Shown one piece after another: positions 1-11,099 of a DNA stretch of 64,000 nucleotides (position 1 is the stretch's first letter; each line of letters starts with the position of its first letter). Under the pieces are notes generated by a model. That model worked only from the letters and a program-made list of their open reading frames with translations. It had not been told where the DNA came from and did no database searches. The stretch comes from Tetragonia tetragonoides. Lineage: Eukaryota > Streptophyta > Magnoliopsida > Caryophyllales > Aizoaceae. The stretch covers positions 48,338,001 through 48,402,000 of the forward strand of contig CM076144.1 in the NCBI GenBank assembly GCA_038025085.1. The letters are read 5' to 3'. The position numbers were made by a program, and so were the translations under genes.

Positions 1-399
1 CTACTCCTTCACCATCACGGCACCATACTCTGTCCACCGCCATGGATATCTCCTCCACCGTCGTCAAGAAATTGCAGTTGCTGAACCTTCACCCTCATTT
101 CCATGTTTTCTCTCTCCTCCCTTGCGAATGAGGTCTGGAGGACTGTGTGCAGTGATTATCAATGGAAAATCATGCCATGACTTAGATCAATGATGGTGAT
201 GAATAATGATGATGATGGAAATTGATCTGATGATTTGAAAAAGTTTGGGTTTAATTTTGATTATTGGTGTCGCTTAGTTTCTTTCTCTTTTTAACTTTCT
301 TTGTTTTCGTTTGCTTTGTTCGTTCGGTTTCTACTTTTCTTCTTCTTATAAAAGTACTATGTAATTTATTAATTATGATAATGTATAAACTAATTATGA
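1..399. other. Unassigned flank, no gene supported
   Basis: The first 150 bases are C-rich and contain a 29-codon open frame from the ATG at 42, too short and too unlike any family I know to call. From about 180 the sequence becomes AT-rich and runs into the minisatellite. This could be the edge of a gene lying outside the window, but nothing in it decides that. Confidence 0.3.
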
Positions 400-1922
400 A
401 CCTTTATTTAGTTTGTTAGACATGAACAAATGCCTATTAATTATGAACCTTTGTTCGTTGATAATTAACTTACTAAAATCGTCTAATGGTTCATTATGTA
501 TATAAAGGTAGTGTTCATTTAAAATAGGCTAATTGTTCATAATGTATAAACATAGTGTTCTTTAAAATGGGTTAATTGTTCATAAGGTACAAACGTAATA
601 TAAATTTAAAATGGGCTACTTATTCATAAGGTATAAACGTAGTGTTCATTTAAAAATGTTAATTGTTCATAAGGTACAAACATAATGTTCATTTAAAATA
701 GCCTAATTGTTCATAACATACAAATATAGTGTTCATTTAAAATAGTCTAATTGTGCATAAGGCATATACGTAGTGTTCATTTAAAAAAGCCTAATTGTTC
801 ATAAGGTACAAACGTAGTGTTCATTTAAAATAGCCTAATTGTTCATAAGGTATAAACGTAGTGTTTATTTTAAAATAGCCTAATTGTTCATAAAATATAA
901 ACGTAGTGTTCATTTAAAATAGCATAATTGTTCATAAGGTATAAACGTAATGTTCATTTAAAATAGCCTAATAGATCATAGTGTAAAAACGTAGTGTTCA
1001 TTTAAAATAGCATGGCCTAATTGTTCATAAGGTATAAACGTAGTTTTCATTTAAAATAGCCTAATAGTTTAAAAGTTTATAAATACGTAAACAAAGCTTC
1101 ATAAAAGTAATCTAAATGATGTTTACATTCCCTTAAAAAAAAAAATGATGTTTACACAAAACAACCTAAAAAGAAAAAAAAGGAGTAAAACTAAGGTGAA
1201 AAAAACTAAGGCTACTTGTTCATAAGGTACTAACTAAGGCTAATTGTTCATAAGGTACAAACGTAATGTTTATTTAAAATAACCTAATTGTTTATAAGGT
1301 ATAAACGTACGTAGTGTTCATTTAAATTAACTTAATTGTTCATAAGGTATAAACGTAGTGTTCATATAAATTAGCCTAATTGTTCATAAGGTACAAACGT
1401 AATGTTCATTTAAAAATGTCTAATTGTTCATAAAGTATAAACGTAATGTTCATTTAAAATACTCTTATTGTTCATATGTTATATATGTAATGTTCATAAA
1501 AAAATAATCTAATTGTTCATATGTTATAAGTGCAATGTTCACTAAAATAGTCTAATTGTTCATAGGTTATATACGTAATGTTCATAAAAATTAATCTAAT
1601 TGTTCATAGGTTATATACATAATGTTCATAAAAAATAATCTAATTGTTCATAGATTAAGGTATAAACGTAATGTACATAAATAAACGTTATGGCACAAAG
1701 GTGCATACAAAAAAAAAAAAGCAAACACAAAAAAAAGCAATCTAAGTAAATAAAAATAAGAATGAAGATCATCATATCAATTTTATTTTTTAAGGTGTAA
1801 ATGTGATGTTCATTTAAAAATTTAAAATAGTCTAATATTTATAAATTATAAATGTAAAGGTTCATTCAAAATAGTCTATTTCATAAACTATAAACGCAAT
1901 GTTCATTTAAAATAGTCTAATT

Positions 1923-2345
1923 CACTACAACAAATCACCACTTATGCCACAGTTACACCCATGGCACAAGATTAAATTTTCTGTGGCTGTGTTATGTAGC
2001 CACGGGAAAACTGTCTAATTGGTCCCGTGGCACAAGTGATCGTGGCTAGGAAATTGCCACGAGAAAATAGGTTCCGTGGCATACTTGAATTTTATTGCCA
2101 CAGTTACATCCGTGGCTATTAGATTATTTTAGCCACTAGTACTAACGTGGCAAGACAAGTATATCTATGACTAATAGCTCATCTAGCCAAGAGTTATAAC
2201 GTGGCAAAAAATTTTAGATGCCACAAAGCTTAATGTGGCTAGCTGAATAATCTATCATTTACGTCCCGTGGCAAAAATTGCTAGCCAAATTGAATCATGA
2301 CTAATTATATTAACATTGCTTTAAGAATATGACTAAAATTATATA
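1923..2345. mobile_element. CACTA-type DNA transposon end, truncated
   Basis: The segment starts CACTACAACAAATCACCACT, matching the CACTACAA terminal inverted repeat of En/Spm (CACTA) elements. It then carries many short copies of CGTGGCA/TGCCACG in both orientations over about 400 bp, like the subterminal repeats of this superfamily. I cannot find the opposite CACTA end before the minisatellite resumes near 2460, so this is a truncated or internally deleted copy. It sits inside the 44-bp array and splits it. The right boundary is approximate. Confidence 0.7.
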
Positions 2346-2560
2346 AAAAAATGTACATGATAGAAAAATATAATACGAGGCACCTGCTGCTCGGTTCAAT
2401 TACAATCAATGAACCAATAATATATATAAATACTATTTCAAAAAGGTTTTATAGTAAATCATCCCATGTTCACTATATTGTTCATAAGGTATAAACGCAA
2501 GGTTCATTTAAAATAGTCCAATTGTTCATAATGTATTAACGTAATGTTCATTTAAAATAG

Positions 2561-2962
2561 TATAATAATTGTTCATAATGTATAAACACAATGTTCATTT
2601 AAAATAGTTTAATTGTTCATAAGGTATAAACACAAGGTTCATTTTAAATAGTCTAATTGTTCATAAGGTATAAACACAATGTTCATTTAAAATAGTCTAG
2701 TTGTTCATAAGGTATAAACGTAATGTTAATTTAAAATACTCTAATTGTTCATTTAAAATAGTATAATAATTGTTCATAATGTATAAACACAATGTTCATT
2801 TAAAATAGTTTAATTGTTCATAAGGTATAAACGCAAGGTTCATTTTAAATAGTCTAATTGTTCATAAGGTATAAACACAATGTTCATTTAAAATAGTCTA
2901 GTTGTTCATAAGGTATAAACGTAATGTTAATTTAAAATACTCTAATTGTTCATAAGGTGTAA
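2561..2962. repeat. Higher-order repeat, two 201-bp units
   Basis: The block beginning TATAATAATTGTTCATAATG at 2561 recurs at 2762, so the period is 201 bp. Each block contains four to five 44-bp monomers with the same ordered set of variants, and the two blocks differ at very few positions. This is a recent block duplication inside the older array. Confidence 0.85.
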
Positions 2963-3430
2963 ACACAATGTTCATTTAAAATAGTCTTCTTTTTTTTTTT
3001 TTTTCTTATGGGAAATTTAAAATAGTCTAATTGTTCATAAGGTATAAACGCAATGTTCATTTAAAATAGTCTAATTGTTCATAAGGTATAAACGCAACAT
3101 TCATTTAAAATAGTCTAATTGTTCATAAGGTATAAATGCAACATTCATTTAAAATAGTCTAATTGTTCATAAGGTATAAATACAATATTCATTTAAAATA
3201 GTCTAATTGTTCATAATGTATAAACATAATGTTCATTTAAAATAGTCTTAATTGTCCATATGGTATAAATGCAATGTTTATTTAAAATAGTCCCTTTTTA
3301 TGAAAAAATTAAAATAGTCTAATTGTTCACAAGGTATAAACGCAATGTTCATTTAAAGTAGTCTAATTGTTCATAAAGTATAAATACAATATTTATTTAA
3401 AATAGTCTAATTATGCATATGGTATAAAAC

Positions 3431-5153
3431 TATAAACTTGAGGTTTATTAATAGTAAAAGGAAATAAACTTTCTATCAAAGAAAAAAGAAAAGGAAAATA
3501 AACTAAGAAAAAAAGTGAGGGATGAAGAATCGAAGACCCTTACCCAAAGAAAAAAGAAAAGAAAAGAAGGAAATAGTGGTCCCCACTTTCAAAAAGAACG
3601 GTAAGTTGGAAGTAATAGGAGCATTTTGATTTGAAATAAACGGAAGGTATTGATTAGTGAAAAAAAAAGAGAAATAAACGGAAGGTTTGGTGCTTGCGTG
3701 CTGGCGAACTAGGCCACACAGATCCAGCTAATAGGCACTGATACAACTTACAAGTGATACATATATGACTAAGGCTTTTCCTTTCTTTTCTTATTTGAGA
3801 GAGGGGCAAACCCCAACATATATGTGACTACAAATGTTTGAAATTTGAAGGCTAATTACGATGATGGGGAAAAATTGACCAATCAATATAACGATTTGGA
3901 TCTCGATCTACTGTTACAACATTTTATTGTTTTTTTAGTAATATTAGAAGATTCCGACTGCCAATATAGATACTCCCTAATCAAAATTCTTTTTACTGAC
4001 TCACCACGTTTTAAATTCTTCTTTTCATTTGACTTTTGAGTAATTTAAGAAAAAGTATAACATTTACAAAATAAAAATATTATTACAAATTTATTTTTAA
4101 TAATATTTTCAAAATATAATATTTTTATATATAATTATAATTATCCGTAATCAAAATATCATATTGGAGACCAATGAAAAGTCAAATAGAAAGAATAATA
4201 AGAAATGGAGGGAGCAATAATATATTTTGCATCTACTCTATTCCACTAACACAAAAACTTTTATAAGACAGTTTTTTTGTAACTTTTGATAAGACGGGAT
4301 TACTTTTCAATAAAACAAGGATCACTGCTCAACTTAAGTGACCCCTATATTTCTCAATAATGATCCCAATTTTTATGAGTTAGTCTTATACAAGACTTGC
4401 TATTCCACTAAAAGAGTTTTATAAAATAAAAAATAAAAAAGTATTATACCAACCCACATGGTATCAGAGCTATATGAAGCTAAGATTTGAACTCCAAATC
4501 TATAGATCGTTATAGCTTTAATACCACATAGGTCAACCATTTATCTAACTCGAGATGATATGTGAAAAGCATTCAACATTAATTTAGTGGGTGGAGTATT
4601 CAACATCCGGATTGCCAACCAAGCCCATTTTCTCTCTCCTCTAGTATTCATAAAAATCACCTATTTCCAATCAAACCCAATTTTGTCACCTAGCTTAAAA
4701 GTTACCGTTTTACATGACTATTTTTCCTCAAAACAATAAGTCTTGTATGAGACTACCTTTATATACAAGCATGATATCAGCATGACATCATGCTTATATG
4801 AAAAACCTCACATTGAGGCCCCCTCATTTGACATTTTGTGTTTTATTTTGGGTTAGGAGATTCATATAAGTTGGTTTTTTCCCTTGGTTACCCGGTTTTG
4901 GCCGGGTCAGAGAACCCAACGCTCCAAAAGACCCACATTATGAAAACCCATCAAGGGGACTATCAAAAGTTCAAAACCCATTTGAGTTTTTCTCTCTTTT
5001 CTCTCTCTGCCGAGGTTACCAACTTACCATCCTCTTTCTGTATTATCTTGCTCATATACTAATTTCTGCTGAATTCTTATATTATATTTATATGTTTGTT
5101 TGAAAATTTGTTCTTTGTACAATTTTGGGCAGGTGAAATAAATTGAAGCGAAG
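3431..5153. other. Intergenic region upstream of AE7
   Basis: AT-rich sequence without a supportable gene. At 4459-4470 is TGGTATCAGAGC, identical to the initiator-tRNA-Met primer-binding site common in Ty1-copia elements, but no LTR or gag-pol is visible around it. From about 4800 base composition rises; a promoter and 5' UTR for AE7 should lie here. A 5' UTR intron ending at ...GGGCAG near 5132 is possible but unproven. Confidence 0.5.
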
Positions 5154-8100
5154 ATGGTAAGTGGGTTAATTAATGCAAACCCAACGGTATACGAGAAGAA
5201 AGAGCGCCGTGTTAGGCCGGTGTCATCTTCTGCTGCTGATGAATATTCTGTTGAAGCCATTGATGAGCTTGAGATTTTTGATATCCTTTGGTTTCTCTTT
5301 GTTATTGGGTAATCCGATTATTAGAATATGTTTGATGCCCTTAATGTTAATTTAGTTAGAAAAATCCGTCCTTTTTAAGATTTTAAAGTTCTTTGCAAAT
5401 TTTGGTGAAAATTAGGGTGACCCCACATAGTGGTGGTGGTGGTGGTTGTGGTGATGATGGTTTTTGTGTTACATAACCTGTTGCGTCGGTCAGCAATTGA
5501 ATGTTTGTCACTGTCATGATAGCCTTTGTGTATTGCATTGTTCTCTAACCTCTCTACTTAAAGCACGAATGGGTCTATGCTCATTTAGTATTCCATACTG
5601 CTTGTCTTAGAGGAGAGATGCCATGAGTAACATTGGAGGTGGTGACTTAATATGTTAGCATGATGTTGGCTGGTCACTGTTAAATAATCGAATATTAGGG
5701 TTCTTCCCTCCTTTGCACCCAAAAGAAGAAGAAAACAACTGAATATGGTGTTCTGTACATGGGTTCTCTAATGTTGTTTTCTTGAGTTTGTGAAGATGAA
5801 TATTGTGACTTTGGAGGGAAAATTTCAGTCCTTTGTTTTTTATTTTACTTTGCTATCTATTATGCGCCACACATTTGATTGTAATGGATCAAAATTTTGC
5901 CAATGAGATTATATTCCTTAACTTTTCTCACAACATATTAGAGACATAAAAGATCCAGAACATCCGTATTCTTTAGAAGAGCTGAAAGTGGTGACAGAAG
6001 ATTCTGTTGAATTAGACGACACACGTAGTCATGTTAGGTAAGTCTGGTATATAAATCTTGTTCTTTCCAGTTTTATCTTATGTTGTCTTTTTCTTTTATG
6101 TAGTGTAAGATTAGAAAATTTATTTTGAAATCTATTTTCTGATGCAGAGTAACTTTTACGCCAACAGTCGAACATTGTAGTATGGCAACAGTCATAGGCC
6201 TCTGCTTGAGGGTGAAACTTATGCGCAGCTTGCCTCCTCGTTACAAGGTTTGGGCATTTTTCCTTTTGCAGACACGTTACGTACTTGGTGGGATGCTTTT
6301 GTCTCAGTAAGAGCTTGCTCAGCATGTGGCTCTATATTTGTCTGTTATCTGTTTTCGGAGCATACTAGATCTGCTACTTATATTGATGTCAGATGATTTT
6401 GTTTGTCCGTGGACACACTTTTTCTTCATCCGGGCGCTTATTTGCTTGAATGATGAAAAAGTTATGTGGTGACATGGAAAGTTCTAAACGCCAGGGAATC
6501 CTATACGCTGGGCAGCAGAGGAAATTGCTGCCACAAGTTTGACTGTATTTTTATAGCCATTTTCGAAAGTAGACTCAAGCCTCAGCCCAAGAAACTTTTT
6601 TCATCAATAAGGATGATGTTCTAGGAATGATGCTTTTGAGTTACTTAGTTGTTCTGTCTGTATAAGATTAGATGTTTATATGTTCATAAGGGCTTCTTGA
6701 GGGTATTATCTCTTAAGTGGATGAGTCTTGAGAGAGGAGTTATAAGAATCTAAAGAAGAGGATTGGAACTTGATCGGGTTGTGGTGGTGAAGAAAGATAG
6801 AAAAGGAGTGGATGAAAGCAAATTCTCAATCAGCATCAGTGGATTGTTATGAATTGTGATTCTAGAAACATAAATGCACATTTTCACCTCATTTTACATG
6901 TGATGGACCTTGGTAACATGGAATATACACTTCTTTTCCTGATTATGGAAGAACAGAGATGGGGTGGAAGATCCTCCAAATCTCAGGTTTTGAAGGGATA
7001 AGTGAGGAATCTAGTGGGCCTCTTTGTCGCAAAGTTGGATCTTTATGCTGTCCTTGCAATTTTCATGCCATAAACTATCTTGACATTAAGTTCTTCAAGG
7101 TTCTTGCATATCCAACTGATAAGGGATCTTATCCATGTTTACTACCACTTTTAAGAGCACAAGATTTTTCTTTCACTAATTCGTGTATTAGAACCCGAAA
7201 AGCAGTTAGTCTATGGCCCTCATCAAATTTTAAGTTTGATTTTCATGATGACTGGAGACAGTTTCTGTTAGCTTTCATGATGAGGTTTGTGAGTGCTGGC
7301 TGACCACTTGCATCCGATGCATTTGTATTTAAGCAAGTGTTTACACCTTTTGATCAAATCAGTGCAGAAGCTACTAATCATCCTTCAAACTTGCAAACAT
7401 CATTGTGCTACCCTATCTATGAAGCACTTATGCACTTGAATTACCAAATTAGCCTTCCCTCTCAGTTTCCTCGATTCCCTTTATCTACATTTATTTGGAA
7501 GTCTAAGGTTCCATTGAAGGTTCGCGCTTTTCTGTGGACTTTGGTGCTTGGTAGGGTGAACACTTATGATATGCTGCAACGTCGGAGACCTGGCTGGTCC
7601 CTTTTATTGGGAATTTGTGTGATGTGTCGTCATAGTGGGGAGGATTGCTTGCATTTGTTTGTGTTGTGTGATTTTTCTAGGAACCTATGGGATAGATTGC
7701 TGTGTGGGGAGAGTTTTGTGTGCTCAACCACGGTGGGCGAGTTCTTGCAGCTGCCATGAGGAGGAGTAAGGAGGGAAGATTGTTGTGGAGGCGTGCTTGC
7801 ATGGTTATACTTTGGTGCATCTGGTTGGAGAGGAACTCGAGGGTCTTTTCCGAGGCTGAGAAGTCTCTGGATTTTGTTTGGGATCACATAGTTTATTTGG
7901 CATCCCTATGGGCTAAGGCGGCAGGGGCTTTTAAGGGCGTCCCGCTGACCTTAGTTCAGCGACATTGGCGAGATGTGTAGATACTTTTATTCTTGTTATT
8001 GAGGATGCCTTATCCTCCACCTTTATGTATTCTTTAACAATTGATTAATAAAAAACTTTTATTACCTAAAAAAAAGAAGAAAAGGACTCCCAACACCAAT

Positions 8101-9975
8101 GGTATTGCAGAGATGGTTGGATTTACAATGGCTAGTCTTCATTGTGTTAATGATGAGGGCATGATGGACATTTCTGTTTCGCTTTATGATGTTTTGATCT
8201 TTTATTCAACTACCCATGTTTTGGAAATTTACAGAACATCTGCTGGGATCTGTATGTTTGTATGGGTCGAAGAAGTTGATGTGTTTAGTGAAAATTCAGA
8301 ATGTAGGAAAGCGTTAAAAATACAGCAAAAATAGAGTTTGATCGTTTGAGAAGACCGTATCACATTATGACTCCAAGTCTATGCAAGCTGAGAGGTTGAA
8401 GGATGTAGTAAGAAATAGAGACATGAAGAGAAAGGTGAATGGGAATGAGACAGTTTATGATGTGGGTATTTATATTGTATGTACTATGTAGAAGCAAAAG
8501 CATGGATGTCTTGGACTGCTATTGAGAGATGAAGGGTTGGTCTTTGTTACTAGGACTCTGCTATAAATAGCCAACTGAGATTCGTGTCCAAGTGATGGAC
8601 TTCGCTATTTTCTGACAATTTGAGTGTTTTTAAGCTAAAATAAAGCGTCAAGTGTCCAAACCCATGTAGGCGTTTCGAGGATCTGATACGAGTACTTGAT
8701 TTGAAATGAAGAGTGTAGATTACATGGTACAGGGACTTGTGTGAGGCTTTTGGCTTGCCTTGTGAATTTTCATGAGTGAAAGGAAGACTGCAGAGATAAC
8801 TTTATACTCTCACTTTTTATAGGTGAGTGTTCACTTGTTGTCCATTTAGGTTCGTGTTGCTTGTGAGTTGTGTGTGGAAAAGAGTCTTTTCGTTGCTATG
8901 CAAGATGACCCCCCCCCCCCCTTTGAGTTTTACACCAATATGAGAAAGTTCTGAATTGCATGGTTTCTTAAAGCTTCTGACTTGTCATAGGGTGAAATTG
9001 AAATTGAAAAATATCCTACAACAGGAAAGTGACCCAAAATGAAACAGTGAGATGATTATCTTACGATGGTATAGTGGATCAGCACCCTTCGAATGTGTCT
9101 TCTTTGTCAATTACAACATCTTTTTCCTCTGTAATTTTGTAGTTCTGGAATCTGGATGCGTATCTATGCAATATGTATGACCACCAATTGTCTCATTGAA
9201 AACCTGCTAGTTAAACTGGTGACCATAATCAAAACAAACAAAAAAAAAAAAAAAACAAAACAAAACAACGGTGACCATTGAGTTGGAATTTGGCAGGTTT
9301 AGTGCTAAACTCCAGGTTTAAGTTGCTATTGGTTTACATGTTGCTTGGCTGGTGCCCATTTTCTTCCCCTTTATCACTTGCTCTTTTGTCGGCCAATCTT
9401 CTTTAAAACAATGAAGATAATGTAGTGTCTTTACTGTTTTTCCTTCCCTTTTTGTTGCCCTGAGTTTGCAAGCACCTGTCATGCTATGATAAGTTCGTGG
9501 TTGTGGTAGATTTAGCATTTTATAAATTTTGATAGTGTATTATACTTTTGTGAATTGTCAGGTCGATATCAGAGTAGCGCCAGGAACACATGCCACCGAA
9601 GCTGCAGGTAAATGTCTTTTTCCAAGGGCCCTGGCCATAGATAGATCCCGGCGATGACCTGCTAACACTAATCTGAGGTCCTTGATCATGTATAGGTGGA
9701 TAGCATTAGCAGTATTGTTAACCATTTTGTCAAAAACTGATAGCATTAGCAATATTGTTAACCATTTTGTCAAAGACTGATAGCATTAGCAATATAGTTA
9801 ACCATTTTGTCGACGGACTTGAGTTATAGTATCAGAAACTAAAATGTTATCTCCGATTACTTGTATGCTTGCAGTTAATAAACAGTTGAATGACAAGGAG
9901 CGAGTAGCAGCTGCATTGGAAAATCCGAACCTTGTGGATATGGTTGATGAGTGTCTGGAGCAAACATATACTTAG
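5154..9975 (+). CDS. AE7: MIP18-family cytosolic iron-sulfur assembly protein AE7
   Basis: Five coding exons at 5154-5280, 5932-6037, 6148-6247, 9562-9607 and 9875-9975 give 159 residues, close to the 157 I recall for Arabidopsis AE7. The start [10 protein letters not shown] and conserved blocks [47 protein letters not shown] and the tail [14 protein letters not shown] identify the MIP18/DUF59 family. The invariant Cys of the EHCSMAT motif is present. The family targets Fe-S clusters to cytosolic and nuclear apoproteins with CIA1 and MET18; in Arabidopsis it affects leaf polarity and genome integrity. All junctions keep frame. Intron 1 is U12-type (AT-AC). Intron 3 is 3.3 kb and contains a LINE fragment and a three-copy 40-bp repeat. 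AE7 converges on VPS25, with about 1.1 kb between the stops. Confidence 0.95.
5281..5931 (+). other. U12-type AT-AC intron (AE7 intron 1)
   Basis: The 5' splice site reads ATATCCTTT from 5281, the exact U12 AT-AC consensus. TTCCTTAAC at 5914-5922 exactly matches the U12 branch-site consensus. AC at 5930-5931 lies about 10 nt past the branch adenosine, in the usual short U12 range. Splicing 5280 to 5932 gives [15 protein letters not shown] in frame, as the family expects (commonly EIFDHIRD). No GT donor near 5280 would restore this motif. Confidence 0.93.
7460..8085 (+). mobile_element. LINE 3' fragment (zf-RVT domain) in AE7 intron 3
   Basis: Translated in two frames, the segment gives [18 protein letters not shown] with a downstream CxxC/HLF..C pattern, which is the zinc-binding domain at the C-terminus of plant L1-type reverse transcriptases. 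The frame breaks near 7750 and resumes to give WLERNSRVF and SLWAKAAG up to the stop at 7978. A short 3' UTR ends in an A-rich tail near 8068-8085. The upstream reverse transcriptase core is absent. It lies in sense orientation to AE7. Confidence 0.85.
9699..9810. repeat. Three-copy 40-bp tandem repeat in AE7 intron 3
   Basis: Three successive copies of a 40-bp unit containing TAGCATTAGCAATATTGTTA and ACCATTTTGTC follow one another with few differences. It lies between exons 4 and 5 and has no open frame. Confidence 0.9.
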
Positions 9976-11099
9976 AAGTGGATGCATTGTAGTTACTTCC
10001 TTGCCATCCTTGGTTGGCTCCATCACTGTCTACGAGTGTCCCAAGTTTTGCTATAATCTGATGCTGTATATTTTCTCAAAATTATGGTTAACACAGTAGT
10101 TGCTTTCTTTTCCCAATTTTTTTTTTAGATTGATGCTCGTGTTTTGCCTTGGTGACCCTGTTGGCCTTTGGGTCATGTTACTGTACCTTTATCAGGATCC
10201 TTGTGAAGTGATGTGTAGCATATGACATGAATCAATGTTATTGAGATTTGAAAGACCCCTTGCGATGTATAGCCCGTAAAGCAATCTTTCCACTTCCTAC
10301 AAGCAACAAAGATTTTTATTTCCCAAAAATGAATGACTTGGTGGTCTTAACTCTTACAACTTACAAGGCATATATTTTTTAACTCTTAAAATGGATATAT
10401 TTTTTAATCTTTTTTCTCTTATATATCCCCGTTACAAGGCATCGTGCATAGCATAGGCACACAAACTAGTTTACAAAATGAAAGAAATGGAAGAAATGGA
10501 AAAAGAGGTGTCCATCGAACAATGTCAATTATCGGAGCAGGAAGTAGTTCCTCCATTTCCCTGTTGCCGAGGGGTTTACACTTACTCCATGTAAGAGAAG
10601 ATGAATACCAGGCCTTCCTGAGTGATTCAGAGTACGAGAAACTGAATGACAAGTTTAAAGCTTATATAACCATTTGTATTTCTAATTCATGAAGCTAATA
10701 GTAGCATAAATGCTCTCTTGCTCCACTTTTGATGTCCTTGACCAGTTCTGCATTTCGGAATATTTGACATCAAGGAAGCCAAGACAGGTCTTATATTCTC
10801 ATTTCTCCTCCACTAAAGAAGACTTTGGTGCAAGTCCAAGATGCAGTGAGTGCTGACATAAATATCGGGAGATATAACAGACATGACTCAGATGAAGCTA
10901 TTTCAAAAATCAAAGGGTTATAAGCATGGAGAACAAATTCCCCTATACAATAACATGAAAGTTAAGTCACATCAATCTCACGAGACTTCAGTCCTTGATG
11001 ACTTGTATTGTTGTACATGACATTATCTGGAAACATCTTACAAATGGACAGCTCTCCGTTGTATAACAAAAAAAAACTCCCGTGTCAGGTCACATGAAA
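9976..11099. other. Intergenic between convergent AE7 and VPS25
   Basis: This holds the two 3' UTRs and little else that I recognise. At 10417-10692 the base composition is more gene-like and frames stay open on both strands; one plus-strand reading contains EDEYQAFLSDSEYEKLNDKF, but I recognise no family and see no gene model. It could be a decayed exon or chance. Confidence 0.4.

Larger units (their letters stand above)
400..3430. repeat. 44-bp minisatellite array, about 50 degenerate units
   Basis: A unit of about 44 bp with the core TTGTTCATAAGGTATAAACG followed by a TTCATTTAAAATAG half is repeated in blocks at roughly 400-1090, 1200-1700, 1795-1922 and 2460-3425. Units differ by point changes (cgtaatg, cgtagtg, cacaatg) and by small indels. 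Gaps are A-rich tracts and, at 1923, a transposon end. No open frame runs through the array. It lies about 1.7 kb upstream of AE7. Confidence 0.93.

Noticed and set aside
400..3430. CRISPR-like regular array
   Set aside because: The units abut with no unique spacers and the sequence is plant nuclear DNA; it is a minisatellite.
4459..4470. Primer-binding site of a complete LTR retrotransposon
   Set aside because: The 12-base match is exact, but I see no LTR, gag or pol on either side; at most a scrap.
6959..7303. Separate gene in AE7 intron 3
   Set aside because: A single open frame with no family resemblance and no splice partners, directly upstream of a LINE fragment; probably transposon or intron sequence.
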